Below, in pieces: positions 9,337 through 17,993 of a stretch of 64,000 nucleotides of DNA (within the stretch, counting starts at the first letter, position 1; each line of letters opens with the position of its first letter). A program made the translations under genes and the position numbers. The notes beneath the pieces were generated by a model that was given only the letters and a program-made list of their open reading frames with translations, was not told the DNA's origin and ran no database searches. This DNA is from JAEXOD01 sp963667875 (lineage in GTDB: Bacteria; Bacteroidota; Ignavibacteria; Ignavibacteriales; Melioribacteraceae). The stretch is taken from NCBI GenBank assembly GCA_963667875.2, contig CAXXGC010000002.1, positions 186,001 through 250,000 of the forward strand, written 5' to 3'.

Positions 9337-12072
9337 TTAAAATTTAATATAGTCCGAATCATGAGAATCTTTATTCCCTTTTAGATTTAATTTAAAGCCT
9401 TTATTTTTATCTTTTTTAATATCATGCTTCACAAGCGATGTTTCTTTTGATGTTTTAAGTTCTCCTTTAATAGTTGTTTTTTTCTCTCTGAATTGATTAT
9501 TACCAAAATTATTTTCCCCGGTATTAAAAAATCCCATAATATTTTGCAATTGTTCAGCTTGCATAGTCAAATTATTTGCAGTTGAAGATAATTCTTCCGA
9601 TGCAGCAGCATTTTGTTGGATAACGAGATCAAGCTGTTGAATAGCTTGATTTATCTGAGTGGCTCCTGTATTTTGTTCATTACTTGCTGCAGTAATTTCT
9701 TGAACAAGTTCGGCTGTTTTAGTGATATCAGGAACTAACTTATTAAGTAAATGACCTGCATTTTCAGCAACCTCAACACTATTTGCCGAAAGCTTATTTA
9801 TTTCAGCAGCTGCTGTTTGACTTCTTTCAGCTAATTTTCTTACTTCGGATGCAACAACAGCAAATCCTTTACCATGCTCTCCGGCTCTGGCAGCTTCAAT
9901 TGCAGCGTTTAATGCAAGTAAATTTGTTTGTCTTGCAATTTCTTCTATAATTGAAATTTTGCTTGCAATTTCTTTCATTGCACTTACAGTTTCCATTACA
10001 GCTTTTCCGCCAACTTTTGCATTTTCGGCGGATTGAAGAGCAATTTTCTCAGTTTGAAATGCATTTTCTGCATTTTGTTTAATATTTGAAGTCATTTGTT
10101 CCATTGAAGAGGATGCTTCTTCTGCACTTGCAGCCTGTTTATTTGCACCCTCCGAAATTTGTTCGGAACTTGAAGCCAGCTCTTGACTGCCAAGTGTTAC
10201 ATTTTCAGCAGTAGCTTTTACGTTTTCAACTACTTCCGTCAACCCTTTAATCATTGCCCCAAGCGCTTTCATCAATTTATCTTGTCCGGATCTTTCAACA
10301 ACAGAAACGAGTAAGTTACCGGAAGCAATCTCTTCTGTAACAGTTGTTATTTCATCCATTGACTCACATAAAACATTAAGATTGTTTTTAATTTCATTAA
10401 AATCGCCATAAGCAGCAGCTGTAATTTTCTCCGGTATATCTCCTTTGGATATTCTATCAATATAATCTTTAGCAACATTAAGAGGTCTAATTACTGCCTC
10501 TAATGTGTCATTTATCCCTTGTACAATAACTTTGTAATCGCCCTGATGTTTAGAAGCATCAGCTCTTGAGGCCAATTTCCCTTCGACAGCATTTTTTACC
10601 AAAGTTTTTGTATCAAAAATCATTAAATTAATTGCATCAATTGCTGTATTTACATTATTTTTAATTTCATTAAAATCACCCTTGTAATTATCAGTAATTT
10701 TATTTGGTATATCTCCTTTAGCAATTCTATCAATGTATTCAGCAGCCACGTTTAACGGCCCAATAACAGCATCTAATGTATTGTTTACACCTTGAATTAT
10801 TACTCTAAAATCGCCTTGATGCTTAAACGCATCAGCGCGGGCTGCAAGTTTGCCATCAACTGCTGAATCGGATAAAAACTTGGCATCGTTTACTAATAGA
10901 TTAACAGCATCAATTGCAGTATTAAAATTATTTTTAATTTCATTAAAATCACCTTTATAATTGTCGGTAATTTTATTAGGTATGTCACCTTTAGCAATTC
11001 TATCTATATACTCAGCTGCTACATTTAGTGGCCCAATAACAGAATCCAATATGTTATTAATTCCGGCAACAATTTCTTTATATCCGCCTTTAAATTTTCC
11101 GGTATTTCCTCTGGTACTTAATTGTCCGTCAGTAGCCGATTTAGTTAATACTTTTGTCTCCGAAATTAAATCTTCTAAAGTCAAAACTACTTTAGTTAAA
11201 CTGAGTCCTAAAACGTCCTTTTCAGAACGAACTTTAACTTCAACATTACTTTCCCCTTCGGCAATTTTATTTGCAATTTTTACCTGTTCCTTAATACTAT
11301 CAATCATAATCTTAAATGTGCCCATCATATTACCAATTTCATCAGTGCTTTTTTGCTTCACTTCAACATCAACATCACCAAGTGCAATTTTTGATGAAAC
11401 TTCGGCTAAGATATTTATTGGGGAACTGATAATTTTAGCTAAAAATAATCCTATCGATATGGAAGTAAGAAAGGATAATAAGACAATTACAAATAAAAAA
11501 TTTATCGAAGAACTAGCTCTATCATTTGTTTTTGTATTTAGTTCTGCAGAGATTCTATCATTAATATCAATCATTTCAGAAAGTGATTGTCTAACTCCGG
11601 CTTGTAATGTAAGAATTTCCCCACTCCAAACAATTTCAGCTTCTTGAATTTTATTTGCCAAAATTAACTCTAAACCTTTATCACGGTCACCTAAATAACG
11701 TCTCCAATAATCTTTAAATTTATACAAATTATCAGTTTGTTCTTTTACTAGATCAGTTTTTTCATACTTTGCAATTAATGAATCAATTTGTGCTGTTTCC
11801 CTTCTAATTGTATTAACTAACTTTATTCTTTCTGCATCTGTTTTTGAGGTTAAAAGAATTCTTGCATTTGTTCGTGTGCTAAAAAACGCGGTATTTGCGT
11901 AACCCAGGTCTTTTATGGGAACCAAACGTTGATTATACATTTCTGTTTGATTTTCCCAGATAGTTTTAATTCCAGAATAACCCACATAACCAACAATAGC
12001 TGATACAATTGCAACTAAAAAAAAACTAAGCTGCAATTTTTTACTTATTTTTAAATTATAAAACCATTGCAT
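9337..12072 (-). CDS. Chemoreceptor (MCP) with three di-HAMP modules
   Basis: 911 residues and the same architecture as the giant receptor downstream: TM1 (about 10-32), a periplasmic four-helix-bundle-type sensor (33-188) whose sequence differs clearly from its neighbour, TM2 (about 189-212), a HAMP domain, then three 92-residue di-HAMP modules (GNTGKFKGGY, ADAFKHQGDF and ADASKHQGDY variants), and an MCP signalling hairpin almost identical to the neighbour's (RQTNLLALNAAIEAARAGEH). The shared C-terminal half and differing sensors point to a duplication in which sensor and module number diverged. It starts 32 bases after the MBL-fold gene stop and probably belongs to the same transcript. It should feed CheA/CheW of this cluster. 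Confidence 0.95.
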   Translation of the reverse strand: MQWFYNLKISKKLQLSFFLVAIVSAIVGYVGYSGIKTIWENQTEMYNQRLVPIKDLGYANTAFFSTRTNARILLTSKTDAERIKLVNTIRRETAQIDSLIAKYEKTDLVKEQTDNLYKFKDYWRRYLGDRDKGLELILANKIQEAEIVWSGEILTLQAGVRQSLSEMIDINDRISAELNTKTNDRASSSINFLFVIVLLSFLTSISIGLFLAKIISSPINILAEVSSKIALGDVDVEVKQKSTDEIGNMMGTFKIMIDSIKEQVKIANKIAEGESNVEVKVRSEKDVLGLSLTKVVLTLEDLISETKVLTKSATDGQLSTRGNTGKFKGGYKEIVAGINNILDSVIGPLNVAAEYIDRIAKGDIPNKITDNYKGDFNEIKNNFNTAIDAVNLLVNDAKFLSDSAVDGKLAARADAFKHQGDFRVIIQGVNNTLDAVIGPLNVAAEYIDRIAKGDIPNKITDNYKGDFNEIKNNVNTAIDAINLMIFDTKTLVKNAVEGKLASRADASKHQGDYKVIVQGINDTLEAVIRPLNVAKDYIDRISKGDIPEKITAAAYGDFNEIKNNLNVLCESMDEITTVTEEIASGNLLVSVVERSGQDKLMKALGAMIKGLTEVVENVKATAENVTLGSQELASSSEQISEGANKQAASAEEASSSMEQMTSNIKQNAENAFQTEKIALQSAENAKVGGKAVMETVSAMKEIASKISIIEEIARQTNLLALNAAIEAARAGEHGKGFAVVASEVRKLAERSQTAAAEINKLSANSVEVAENAGHLLNKLVPDITKTAELVQEITAASNEQNTGATQINQAIQQLDLVIQQNAAASEELSSTANNLTMQAEQLQNIMGFFNTGENNFGNNQFREKKTTIKGELKTSKETSLVKHDIKKDKNKGFKLNLKGNKDSHDSDYIKF

Positions 12073-12104
12073 AAACCCACTCCATTTAAATTTATTCTAT
12101 TATC

Positions 12105-12698
12105 TTACATTTTTATTGACTTCATATTTAATAAACTTCTGTGAATTATTTTTTCTGGATTTTCAGTAATCGGCATTCCATGCCCCGGATAAATTATGTC
12201 AATTTTAAGGCGAGCCAATCTTTCCATTGATTTAATAGCTTCTTCTGTATAAGTACCATCACTCATGTTAACCCTAATTGATGTATCTCCTGAAAACAAT
12301 ACTCTTTCACCTTTAGAATACAAACAAATTGAATCCGAAGAATGTCCTGGAGTAAAAATAACTTCAAAATAAGCATCCCCCATCATTATTGTTTCGCCGT
12401 CAACAAACAACCGATCAACTCCGTTAAAAATTGTTCCGGATATAACTTTTGCTCCATATTTTTCCTTAACAGGAATAACACCGCCGGCATGATCAAAATG
12501 GTTATGTGTTAATAATACCATATTAATGGGTACTTTTCCAACACCTGTATTAATTTTTTCTATTTCGTGCATAATATAATTATCCGAACCTGTGTCAACT
12601 AATACATTATTATCGCTTAATTTATTCCAAGTTCCAAGAACTAAATAAGAATTACCACTATAAATTGCCGGATTAGACTGTAAAGTAATAACTTTCAT
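12105..12698 (-). CDS. MBL-fold metallo-hydrolase embedded in the chemotaxis operon
   Basis: 197 residues from the ATG at 12698, whose A is the last base of the upstream CheR-like stop codon (TGATG), so the two genes are tightly coupled. The metal-binding set of a metallo-beta-lactamase fold is complete: LTHNHFDHAGG (HxHxDH), a His in TPGHSSDS, Asp in LFSGDTS and His in YPGHGMP. No signal peptide, so cytoplasmic. The family hydrolyses many substrates or binds redox cofactors, and nothing in the sequence names the substrate. MBL-fold diiron proteins act as oxygen sensors in some spirochaete chemotaxis systems, but those have an HxE motif where this has HxH, so a hydrolase is equally possible. 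A role in signalling is inferred from position only. Confidence 0.85.
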   Translation of the reverse strand: MKVITLQSNPAIYSGNSYLVLGTWNKLSDNNVLVDTGSDNYIMHEIEKINTGVGKVPINMVLLTHNHFDHAGGVIPVKEKYGAKVISGTIFNGVDRLFVDGETIMMGDAYFEVIFTPGHSSDSICLYSKGERVLFSGDTSIRVNMSDGTYTEEAIKSMERLARLKIDIIYPGHGMPITENPEKIIHRSLLNMKSIKM

Positions 12699-13312
12699 CA
12701 ACTAGCCTCAATTTTCCGATACAATTGTGCATCAGGGACAACTTGTTCAAACAGGTTTAAAAGTTCTTCAGGCATTTTTTGGGTGTGTTCGGAAGCAAAT
12801 AATCCATTTACATCTAGTGATTTATGAAACATTTTTAATACTTCAATTCTTTCATTGGGTTGAAAATGCAGCAATACATTTTTACATAATATTAAACTAA
12901 ATCCCTGACCGATTGGATTTAGAGTTAACAAATCATGTTTTTGAAATTGCACCCTATCACGAATGATGCTTTTTATTTTAACGGATCCGGGTTTTTCTTC
13001 TGCCGGTTCAAAATATTTATCAAATATTTCCTTTGGAATCCTTTTTGTTTCTTCGTCCGAATAAATCCCGTTTTTTACAATATCGCCAAAGGTATCGGTT
13101 TCATCAATATCGGTGGCGTTAATATACAAGTTTTTAAATGAAAACTGTCCCATTGTTTCGGCAAGTATCATTGCCAGGGTATAAGGTTCCGGTCCCATCG
13201 CACAGCCTGCATCCCAAACTCTAATTCTACTTCTGCCTGAAACCTGGGGAGCCATTACTCGTGCTGCATGCTCTAAAGTATATGTATCTCTAAAAAAAAA
13301 TGTAAAAGCCAT
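12698..13312 (-). CDS. CheR-like methyltransferase lacking the N-terminal CheR domain
   Basis: 204 residues. The protein starts MAFTFFFRDTYTLEH, which matches the point where the catalytic domain begins in the full CheR at 2482-3330 (TDFFRES). The SAM motif VWDAGCAMGPEPYTLAM and the FSLILCKNVLLHF motif are intact. The approximately 75-residue helical N-domain, which contacts receptors in classical CheR, is absent, and upstream DNA to the cheA stop at 13342 is only 29 bases, so it has not merely been missed. It could methylate receptors in a different way or another substrate. The gene follows cheA and overlaps the MBL-fold gene by one base, suggesting a functional pair. Confidence 0.88.
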   Translation of the reverse strand: MAFTFFFRDTYTLEHAARVMAPQVSGRSRIRVWDAGCAMGPEPYTLAMILAETMGQFSFKNLYINATDIDETDTFGDIVKNGIYSDEETKRIPKEIFDKYFEPAEEKPGSVKIKSIIRDRVQFQKHDLLTLNPIGQGFSLILCKNVLLHFQPNERIEVLKMFHKSLDVNGLFASEHTQKMPEELLNLFEQVVPDAQLYRKIEAS

Positions 13313-13341
13313 TTATATTAATCTCCAAAAAGCCAACTTTG

Positions 13342-15426
13342 TTATTGAATATCTTTTGAATATAAAACTTCTTGCTCAACCAATTTGCCAATATCAAGTA
13401 TTAATGCTACCGTTCCATCACCTAAAATAGTTGCACCCGAAATCCCCTCAATATTTTTATATACCTTACCTAAAGTCTTAAGTACAGTTTGATGTTGACC
13501 GACAACTTTATCTACCACAAATCCAACTCTTGTACTATTAAACGAGGCTATTACAACTTGTTCAATATCAGGTTTTTCCCCTTCAATACTAAATCTTTCT
13601 CTTAAATTAAGATAAGGAACTATTTCCCCTCGTATGTTAACAATATGTCTTCCATGCGCATTTTCAATATCCGATGAAGAAAGTTCAATACATTCTTCAA
13701 CAGAGGATAATGGTAAAACATAATTATCCTCTGCTATTTTTACTAATAAGCCGTCAATTATTGCTAATGTTAACGGCAGTTTCAAAGTAATTGTAGTACC
13801 AATAGCTTTTTTACTTGATACTTCAATATTCCCTCTTAACGAGTCAATTGCTCGCTTAACTACATCCATACCAACACCACGACCGGAAACGTTTGTTACT
13901 CTTTTTGCTGTAGAAAATCCGGGAGCAAATATTAGCGAATATAATTCGGCTTCTGTTAATTCCGTTGTTTCAGCAATTATGCCTGATGAAATAGCTTTTT
14001 GCCTAATTGCTTCTTTATCAAGTCCGGCACCATCATCTTTTATCTTTATTAAAACATTCCCACCGGATTGAGTGGCAGATAAATGAACTTCCCCAACACG
14101 ATTTTTCCCGGACTTTTCTCGCTGTTCAGGGGATTCAATTCCATGATCAATTGAATTACGAATAATATGAACTAATGGATCATTTAATTTTTCTATAACT
14201 GTTTTATCCAGTTCTGTTTCTGCACCTTCAATTGTAAGATTGATTTCTTTGTTCAATTCTTTCGATAAATCGCGTACTAATCGGGTAAATTTGCTAAATG
14301 TTGTGCCAATTGGCAGCATCCTTATATTTAACGCACTATCACGTAATGACCATGTAAGCCTTTCAACTTCTTCTGAAACCGATAACATAACCGGATCGTT
14401 ACTACTAATGGATATTTGAGTTAACCGAGCTTGAATTGTAACAAGTTCACCAACCAAATTTACCAATTCATCCAGTTTTTCTGAACTGACACGTATACTG
14501 GATACTTTATCCTGTTCATGATGCGAATCCTGAACACTTTTTGTAATATGTTTTTCAGGCTCAAAATGTTTTTCAATGTGCTGAACACTGCTAAAACTTG
14601 TTATGGCTGTCTCAATATTAAAATTTTCGTTAAATGAATTTTTATTAAAATATTCGCCAAACTCATTAAATCTTTCTGGATTTATTAAAATATTATTTTT
14701 ATCACATTCATTTACTTCAAGAATACATTGATCCTCAATAAAAATAAAGATATCTTTAATTGAATCTATACCTTTTGAAGTCTTTATTAAAATTTTCCAT
14801 TCAAAATAACATTTTTCAGGATCAAGGTCTTTTAATGTAACAGCATCATTAAATTTGGACTGAACGAATATTTCTCCTAAATCAATAATTTCAGAAATTA
14901 AAGAAATTGGATTTGTACCAGTTAAAAAGATGTCTTTTTCAGGTTTAAAAATAATATAAAATATTTTTGCTGGTTTTTTTTCTTTTTCTACCGGAACAGA
15001 TTTATTTTCAGGAGTAATTTCCTTTTCTATACTTTTAGTCTTCTTAAAATTATTTAAAATAGCCCTAAAAGAGGTTAATATTTCTTTTGTAATTGACTCA
15101 TCAACATTAATGCTCTTCTCATCTTTGAATAACATTATTGAAATTTGATCGGAGGCTTTTAAGGTCAAATCAATAATCTGTTTTGAGACCAAAATTTCGC
15201 CATTTCTAATATTATCATAAACAGATTCAATGTCATGAGTAAACATTGTAATTTCATCGTATCCAAACATTCCCGAAGAGCCCTTAATAGTATGCAAAGC
15301 TCTAAATATTTTAGCAATAATCTCTTTATCTGTCGGATTATCCTCTAATTCAAGCAAAGACTTTTCTAATTCTGCTAAAAGCTCAACTGCTTCTTCAATA
15401 AATGCCTGCCGATGAACGTCCATCAT
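13342..15426 (-). CDS. cheA: CheA, chemotaxis histidine kinase
   Basis: 694 residues, usual CheA length. P1 phosphotransfer domain with H45 in RALHTIKGSSGMFG; a variable region (about 155-275) likely containing the CheY/CheB-binding P2; P3 dimerisation (SSEKLDELVNLVGELVTIQA, about 315-370); P4 ATPase with the N-box HIIRNSIDHGIE, the G1 box KDDGAGLD and the G2 phrase GRGVGMDVVK; and a C-terminal CheW-like P5 (PLTLAIIDGLLVKI onward). It autophosphorylates under receptor control and passes phosphate to CheY and CheB. Its ATG overlaps the cheY stop (ATGA), so cheY, cheA and the STAS gene form one translationally linked block. Confidence 0.97.
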   Translation of the reverse strand: MMDVHRQAFIEEAVELLAELEKSLLELEDNPTDKEIIAKIFRALHTIKGSSGMFGYDEITMFTHDIESVYDNIRNGEILVSKQIIDLTLKASDQISIMLFKDEKSINVDESITKEILTSFRAILNNFKKTKSIEKEITPENKSVPVEKEKKPAKIFYIIFKPEKDIFLTGTNPISLISEIIDLGEIFVQSKFNDAVTLKDLDPEKCYFEWKILIKTSKGIDSIKDIFIFIEDQCILEVNECDKNNILINPERFNEFGEYFNKNSFNENFNIETAITSFSSVQHIEKHFEPEKHITKSVQDSHHEQDKVSSIRVSSEKLDELVNLVGELVTIQARLTQISISSNDPVMLSVSEEVERLTWSLRDSALNIRMLPIGTTFSKFTRLVRDLSKELNKEINLTIEGAETELDKTVIEKLNDPLVHIIRNSIDHGIESPEQREKSGKNRVGEVHLSATQSGGNVLIKIKDDGAGLDKEAIRQKAISSGIIAETTELTEAELYSLIFAPGFSTAKRVTNVSGRGVGMDVVKRAIDSLRGNIEVSSKKAIGTTITLKLPLTLAIIDGLLVKIAEDNYVLPLSSVEECIELSSSDIENAHGRHIVNIRGEIVPYLNLRERFSIEGEKPDIEQVVIASFNSTRVGFVVDKVVGQHQTVLKTLGKVYKNIEGISGATILGDGTVALILDIGKLVEQEVLYSKDIQ

Positions 15427-15788
15427 CCAATCACCTTTTTAACAACTGCTAATAATTGATCTTGTTTAAATGGTTTCACTATCCAACCAGTAGCCCCGGC
15501 TTGCTTACCTTCCATTTTTTTTTCATTTTGCGATTCGGTTGTTAACATAATAATTGGAATAAATCGAAAAGCTGCCATCACTCTGACTTTTTTTATTAAT
15601 TCGATTCCGTCCATATTAGGCATGTTTAAATCGGTAATAATAAGATGAATTGCTTTATTATTTATTTTTGATAAAGCATCTCTACCATCACATGCTTCAA
15701 TTACATCATAACCAGCTTCTTTTAGAGTAAAACTCACCATTTGTCTAACGCTTGTTGAATCATCAACTGTAAGTATGGTTTTAGCCAT
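15423..15788 (-). CDS. cheY: CheY-type single-domain response regulator
   Basis: 121 residues from the ATG at 15788. A GTG four codons upstream would add MRKL, but GAGGAAG lies just before the ATG, so the shorter form is chosen. The receiver domain is complete: VDDS, phospho-Asp in LIITDLNMPNMDG, Thr in MLTTES and Lys in IVKPF. Having no output domain, it presumably acts like CheY on the motility machinery or as a phosphate sink. It overlaps the STAS gene by 8 bases and cheA by 4 bases, the tightest coupling in the island. Confidence 0.93.
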   Translation of the reverse strand: MAKTILTVDDSTSVRQMVSFTLKEAGYDVIEACDGRDALSKINNKAIHLIITDLNMPNMDGIELIKKVRVMAAFRFIPIIMLTTESQNEKKMEGKQAGATGWIVKPFKQDQLLAVVKKVIG

Positions 15789-16128
15789 TAACTTCCTCAC
15801 TTAATATAATACTTTTAGTTTCTGCACCTAACCACTTGTTTGCAAACAAACCGACTTTTTTTAATAAATTATTAAATATGTCTGAATTTGGTGATTCTAA
15901 ATAAATAGTTTTATTCAGGTTTAATGCTGTCCTTTCTGATGCTAAAAGTAATTGCAGATATGTCAAATCGTATTCATCAGCTTCAATATGATTTATTTTT
16001 ATTGTATCATATTTATCAATAGAACTAATAAATACTTCCTTTATTTCAACAGCATGCTGTATTGTTAAGGAACCTTTTAATACCAGGACTTTGCAATCAG
16101 ATTCTTGATTAATAGTAAACTCAAACAT
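15781..16128 (-). CDS. STAS-domain protein of the chemotaxis operon
   Basis: 115 residues forming a single STAS-like domain (VLKGSLTIQHAVEIKEV at the front, YDLTYLQLLLASERTA in the middle). In anti-sigma-factor antagonists the residue after the conserved Asp is a phosphorylatable Ser; here that position reads D-L-T-Y, with Thr one residue further, so classical phospho-control is doubtful. STAS proteins of this sort occur next to cheY/cheA in several phyla, but their role is not settled. An AGGA motif precedes the ATG by 8 bases. It overlaps cheY and begins 8 bases after the soluble MCP-like gene. Confidence 0.75.
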   Translation of the reverse strand: MFEFTINQESDCKVLVLKGSLTIQHAVEIKEVFISSIDKYDTIKINHIEADEYDLTYLQLLLASERTALNLNKTIYLESPNSDIFNNLLKKVGLFANKWLGAETKSIILSEEVNG

Positions 16129-16136
16129 TATAATTC

Positions 16137-17957
16137 CTAAAATAATTCTACATTATCACCTAAATCATTATCGTTTGATTTAGAAGTTTTATTTATTTTA
16201 ATTTTATCAGAACTTTTTCCTGAAATAAATTTTCTATGCACTTCACGTTCACTATGCATAGTATATTTATTTGATATTCCGTGGTTATCAACTCTTTTTC
16301 TTTGAGTATGATTAATTAATGGATGTAAATCATTAACAATACCATTTAATCCTAAAACGACACTGTTTAATGTATCAATTATTTCATGATGGAAATTAAT
16401 ATTACGAATTGTAAAATTAATTTCTTGTCTTAAGGAATTAATATCATGTTTTAATCCATCAAATAATCGCTTAGTTTCACTTTCAACTTGAATGATAGAA
16501 TTAACCATTAAATTAAGATTCTGATTTGTTGCAGTTACAACATTAGCCCTCTGATCCGTTGCGGTTTGATCCAGATTAGCTCTAAGCAGTCTAGTAGCTT
16601 CATTTACAAAGCCTAATTTTTTTGTAATTGAACCGGTTTCGGCTTTAGCTTCGATGGATAATTTTTGAATAGATTCCGCTAATATTCCCAAAGCTGAACC
16701 TTCATTACCAACATGAGCAGCTTTGATAATTGCATTTATAGCAATAATTTCTATCTCATCGCCAATATTTTCAATTTCAATTACAAAACTGGATAAATCA
16801 TCTACTACTTCAACAACTGATTTAATTGATGCATTCAACTGTTTTTCAACTATGGCATTTTTTTCCAGTTCATGTGAAATTGTTAGAAGTTCCTTTCTCA
16901 TATTTTCTAAACAATTTCCTTGATTTCTGTCATTACCTGAAAAAATAAATTGGGTCTCTTCAAAAATTGAATTTACATTATTTTCAACAATTCCCAAACT
17001 CAAAATTATTTCTTCAACAGCATTTCCAAATTCATTTATAGAATTATTTAATTGATGTGACTGAAGTTCGCAAACATCAAAAATTGTACTTAACACATCC
17101 TTTAAATCGTCTTCATTATCCGGCTTTATGAAATCAAGTTTATGTCTTACTTCTTCAAGATTTTTTTCAACGTGTTCAACCTGCTGACGTGTGATATCAT
17201 GAAATTGAATAGCAACAACAACATCGCCAATACTTTTTGTGATATTTTTAGAATTACTTACAACATTTTCAATGTGAGTTGAATTTCCGTTGTATTGGGA
17301 TTCAAAACCGGTAAGTGAATTGGACGCAGAGATAAGAACTACTGTTGATTGTTTTTTTTGTTCTTTTTCAAGCTTTTCAAGATCAATTATAGTTTTTGTT
17401 ATTTCAGAAGCCAAAAAATTTGCTTTCCCTGAAATATTTACAGCTTTAGTTTCAATAACATCCGATAACCGATCCACATTTTGAACAAGAGCAGAAAATC
17501 CTTTATCGTCAGTGCCTAATCTGGCAATTTCAATTTTGGTTGAAATTCCTAATACTTTTAGATGTTTGACTATCTTTTTAAACCCGCTTATTTCATCAAT
17601 AATAACTTCAATTTTTTGAAATATCCCGGATAATTCACTTTTGTCTTTCTCAATTTCAGTAATTGATTCATTAAAATGCTGCTTTAACTGGTTTAATAAT
17701 ACAGTAATTTCTGAAACGCCTTTTTTTAATACTTTTTCAGAGATTGATGAGGCTGCCTGTGAGGATATTTCCGTTATTGATTTAGAGTTGTTTAGATAAG
17801 TGTGTAATTTTTGCCCTATTTCTAAAAATTTTTTTTCCGAATTTTTATCTGTATTTTTAATTTTTGAACAAAATTCATTTAATAAATCACTAAGATTTTT
17901 TGTACTAAATGAACCCTCGTGTAATTTTTCAGAAGTTTGGTTAATTAATTTTTCCAT
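16137..17957 (-). CDS. Soluble MCP-like coiled-coil protein with CheZ-like DxxxQ motif
   Basis: 606 residues, no membrane segment, mostly helical coiled coil. Two stretches resemble the MCP hairpin tip: about 133-165 (IEIARLGTDDKGFSALV, compare IEAARAGEHGKGFAVV) and about 400-435 (IAINAIIKAAHVGNEGSALG). After the first comes AIQFHDITRQQVEHV, in which D254 and Q258 align with the catalytic D143 and Q147 of E. coli CheZ (AQDFQDLTGQ). After the second is a degenerate copy, NFHHEIIDTL, with neither residue kept. The protein thus looks like two tandem receptor-like hairpins, the first carrying a phospho-CheY phosphatase signature. No CheZ, CheC or CheX was found elsewhere in the window. It is the first gene of the STAS-CheY-CheA block. 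The phosphatase function is inference. Confidence 0.72.
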   Translation of the reverse strand: MEKLINQTSEKLHEGSFSTKNLSDLLNEFCSKIKNTDKNSEKKFLEIGQKLHTYLNNSKSITEISSQAASSISEKVLKKGVSEITVLLNQLKQHFNESITEIEKDKSELSGIFQKIEVIIDEISGFKKIVKHLKVLGISTKIEIARLGTDDKGFSALVQNVDRLSDVIETKAVNISGKANFLASEITKTIIDLEKLEKEQKKQSTVVLISASNSLTGFESQYNGNSTHIENVVSNSKNITKSIGDVVVAIQFHDITRQQVEHVEKNLEEVRHKLDFIKPDNEDDLKDVLSTIFDVCELQSHQLNNSINEFGNAVEEIILSLGIVENNVNSIFEETQFIFSGNDRNQGNCLENMRKELLTISHELEKNAIVEKQLNASIKSVVEVVDDLSSFVIEIENIGDEIEIIAINAIIKAAHVGNEGSALGILAESIQKLSIEAKAETGSITKKLGFVNEATRLLRANLDQTATDQRANVVTATNQNLNLMVNSIIQVESETKRLFDGLKHDINSLRQEINFTIRNINFHHEIIDTLNSVVLGLNGIVNDLHPLINHTQRKRVDNHGISNKYTMHSEREVHRKFISGKSSDKIKINKTSKSNDNDLGDNVELF

Positions 17958-17993
17958 TTAGTCCAAATCACAATATGTGGGAAAAATATTTAT

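Noticed and set aside
10961..11647. 228-codon open frame on the plus strand
   Set aside because: Antisense to the three-module chemoreceptor; composition mirrors the receptor codons and shows no domain or start signal.
12105..12698. MBL-fold gene as an oxygen-sensing diiron chemotaxis protein
   Set aside because: The characteristic HxE motif is HxH here, so this specific assignment is not supported, although a redox role is not excluded.
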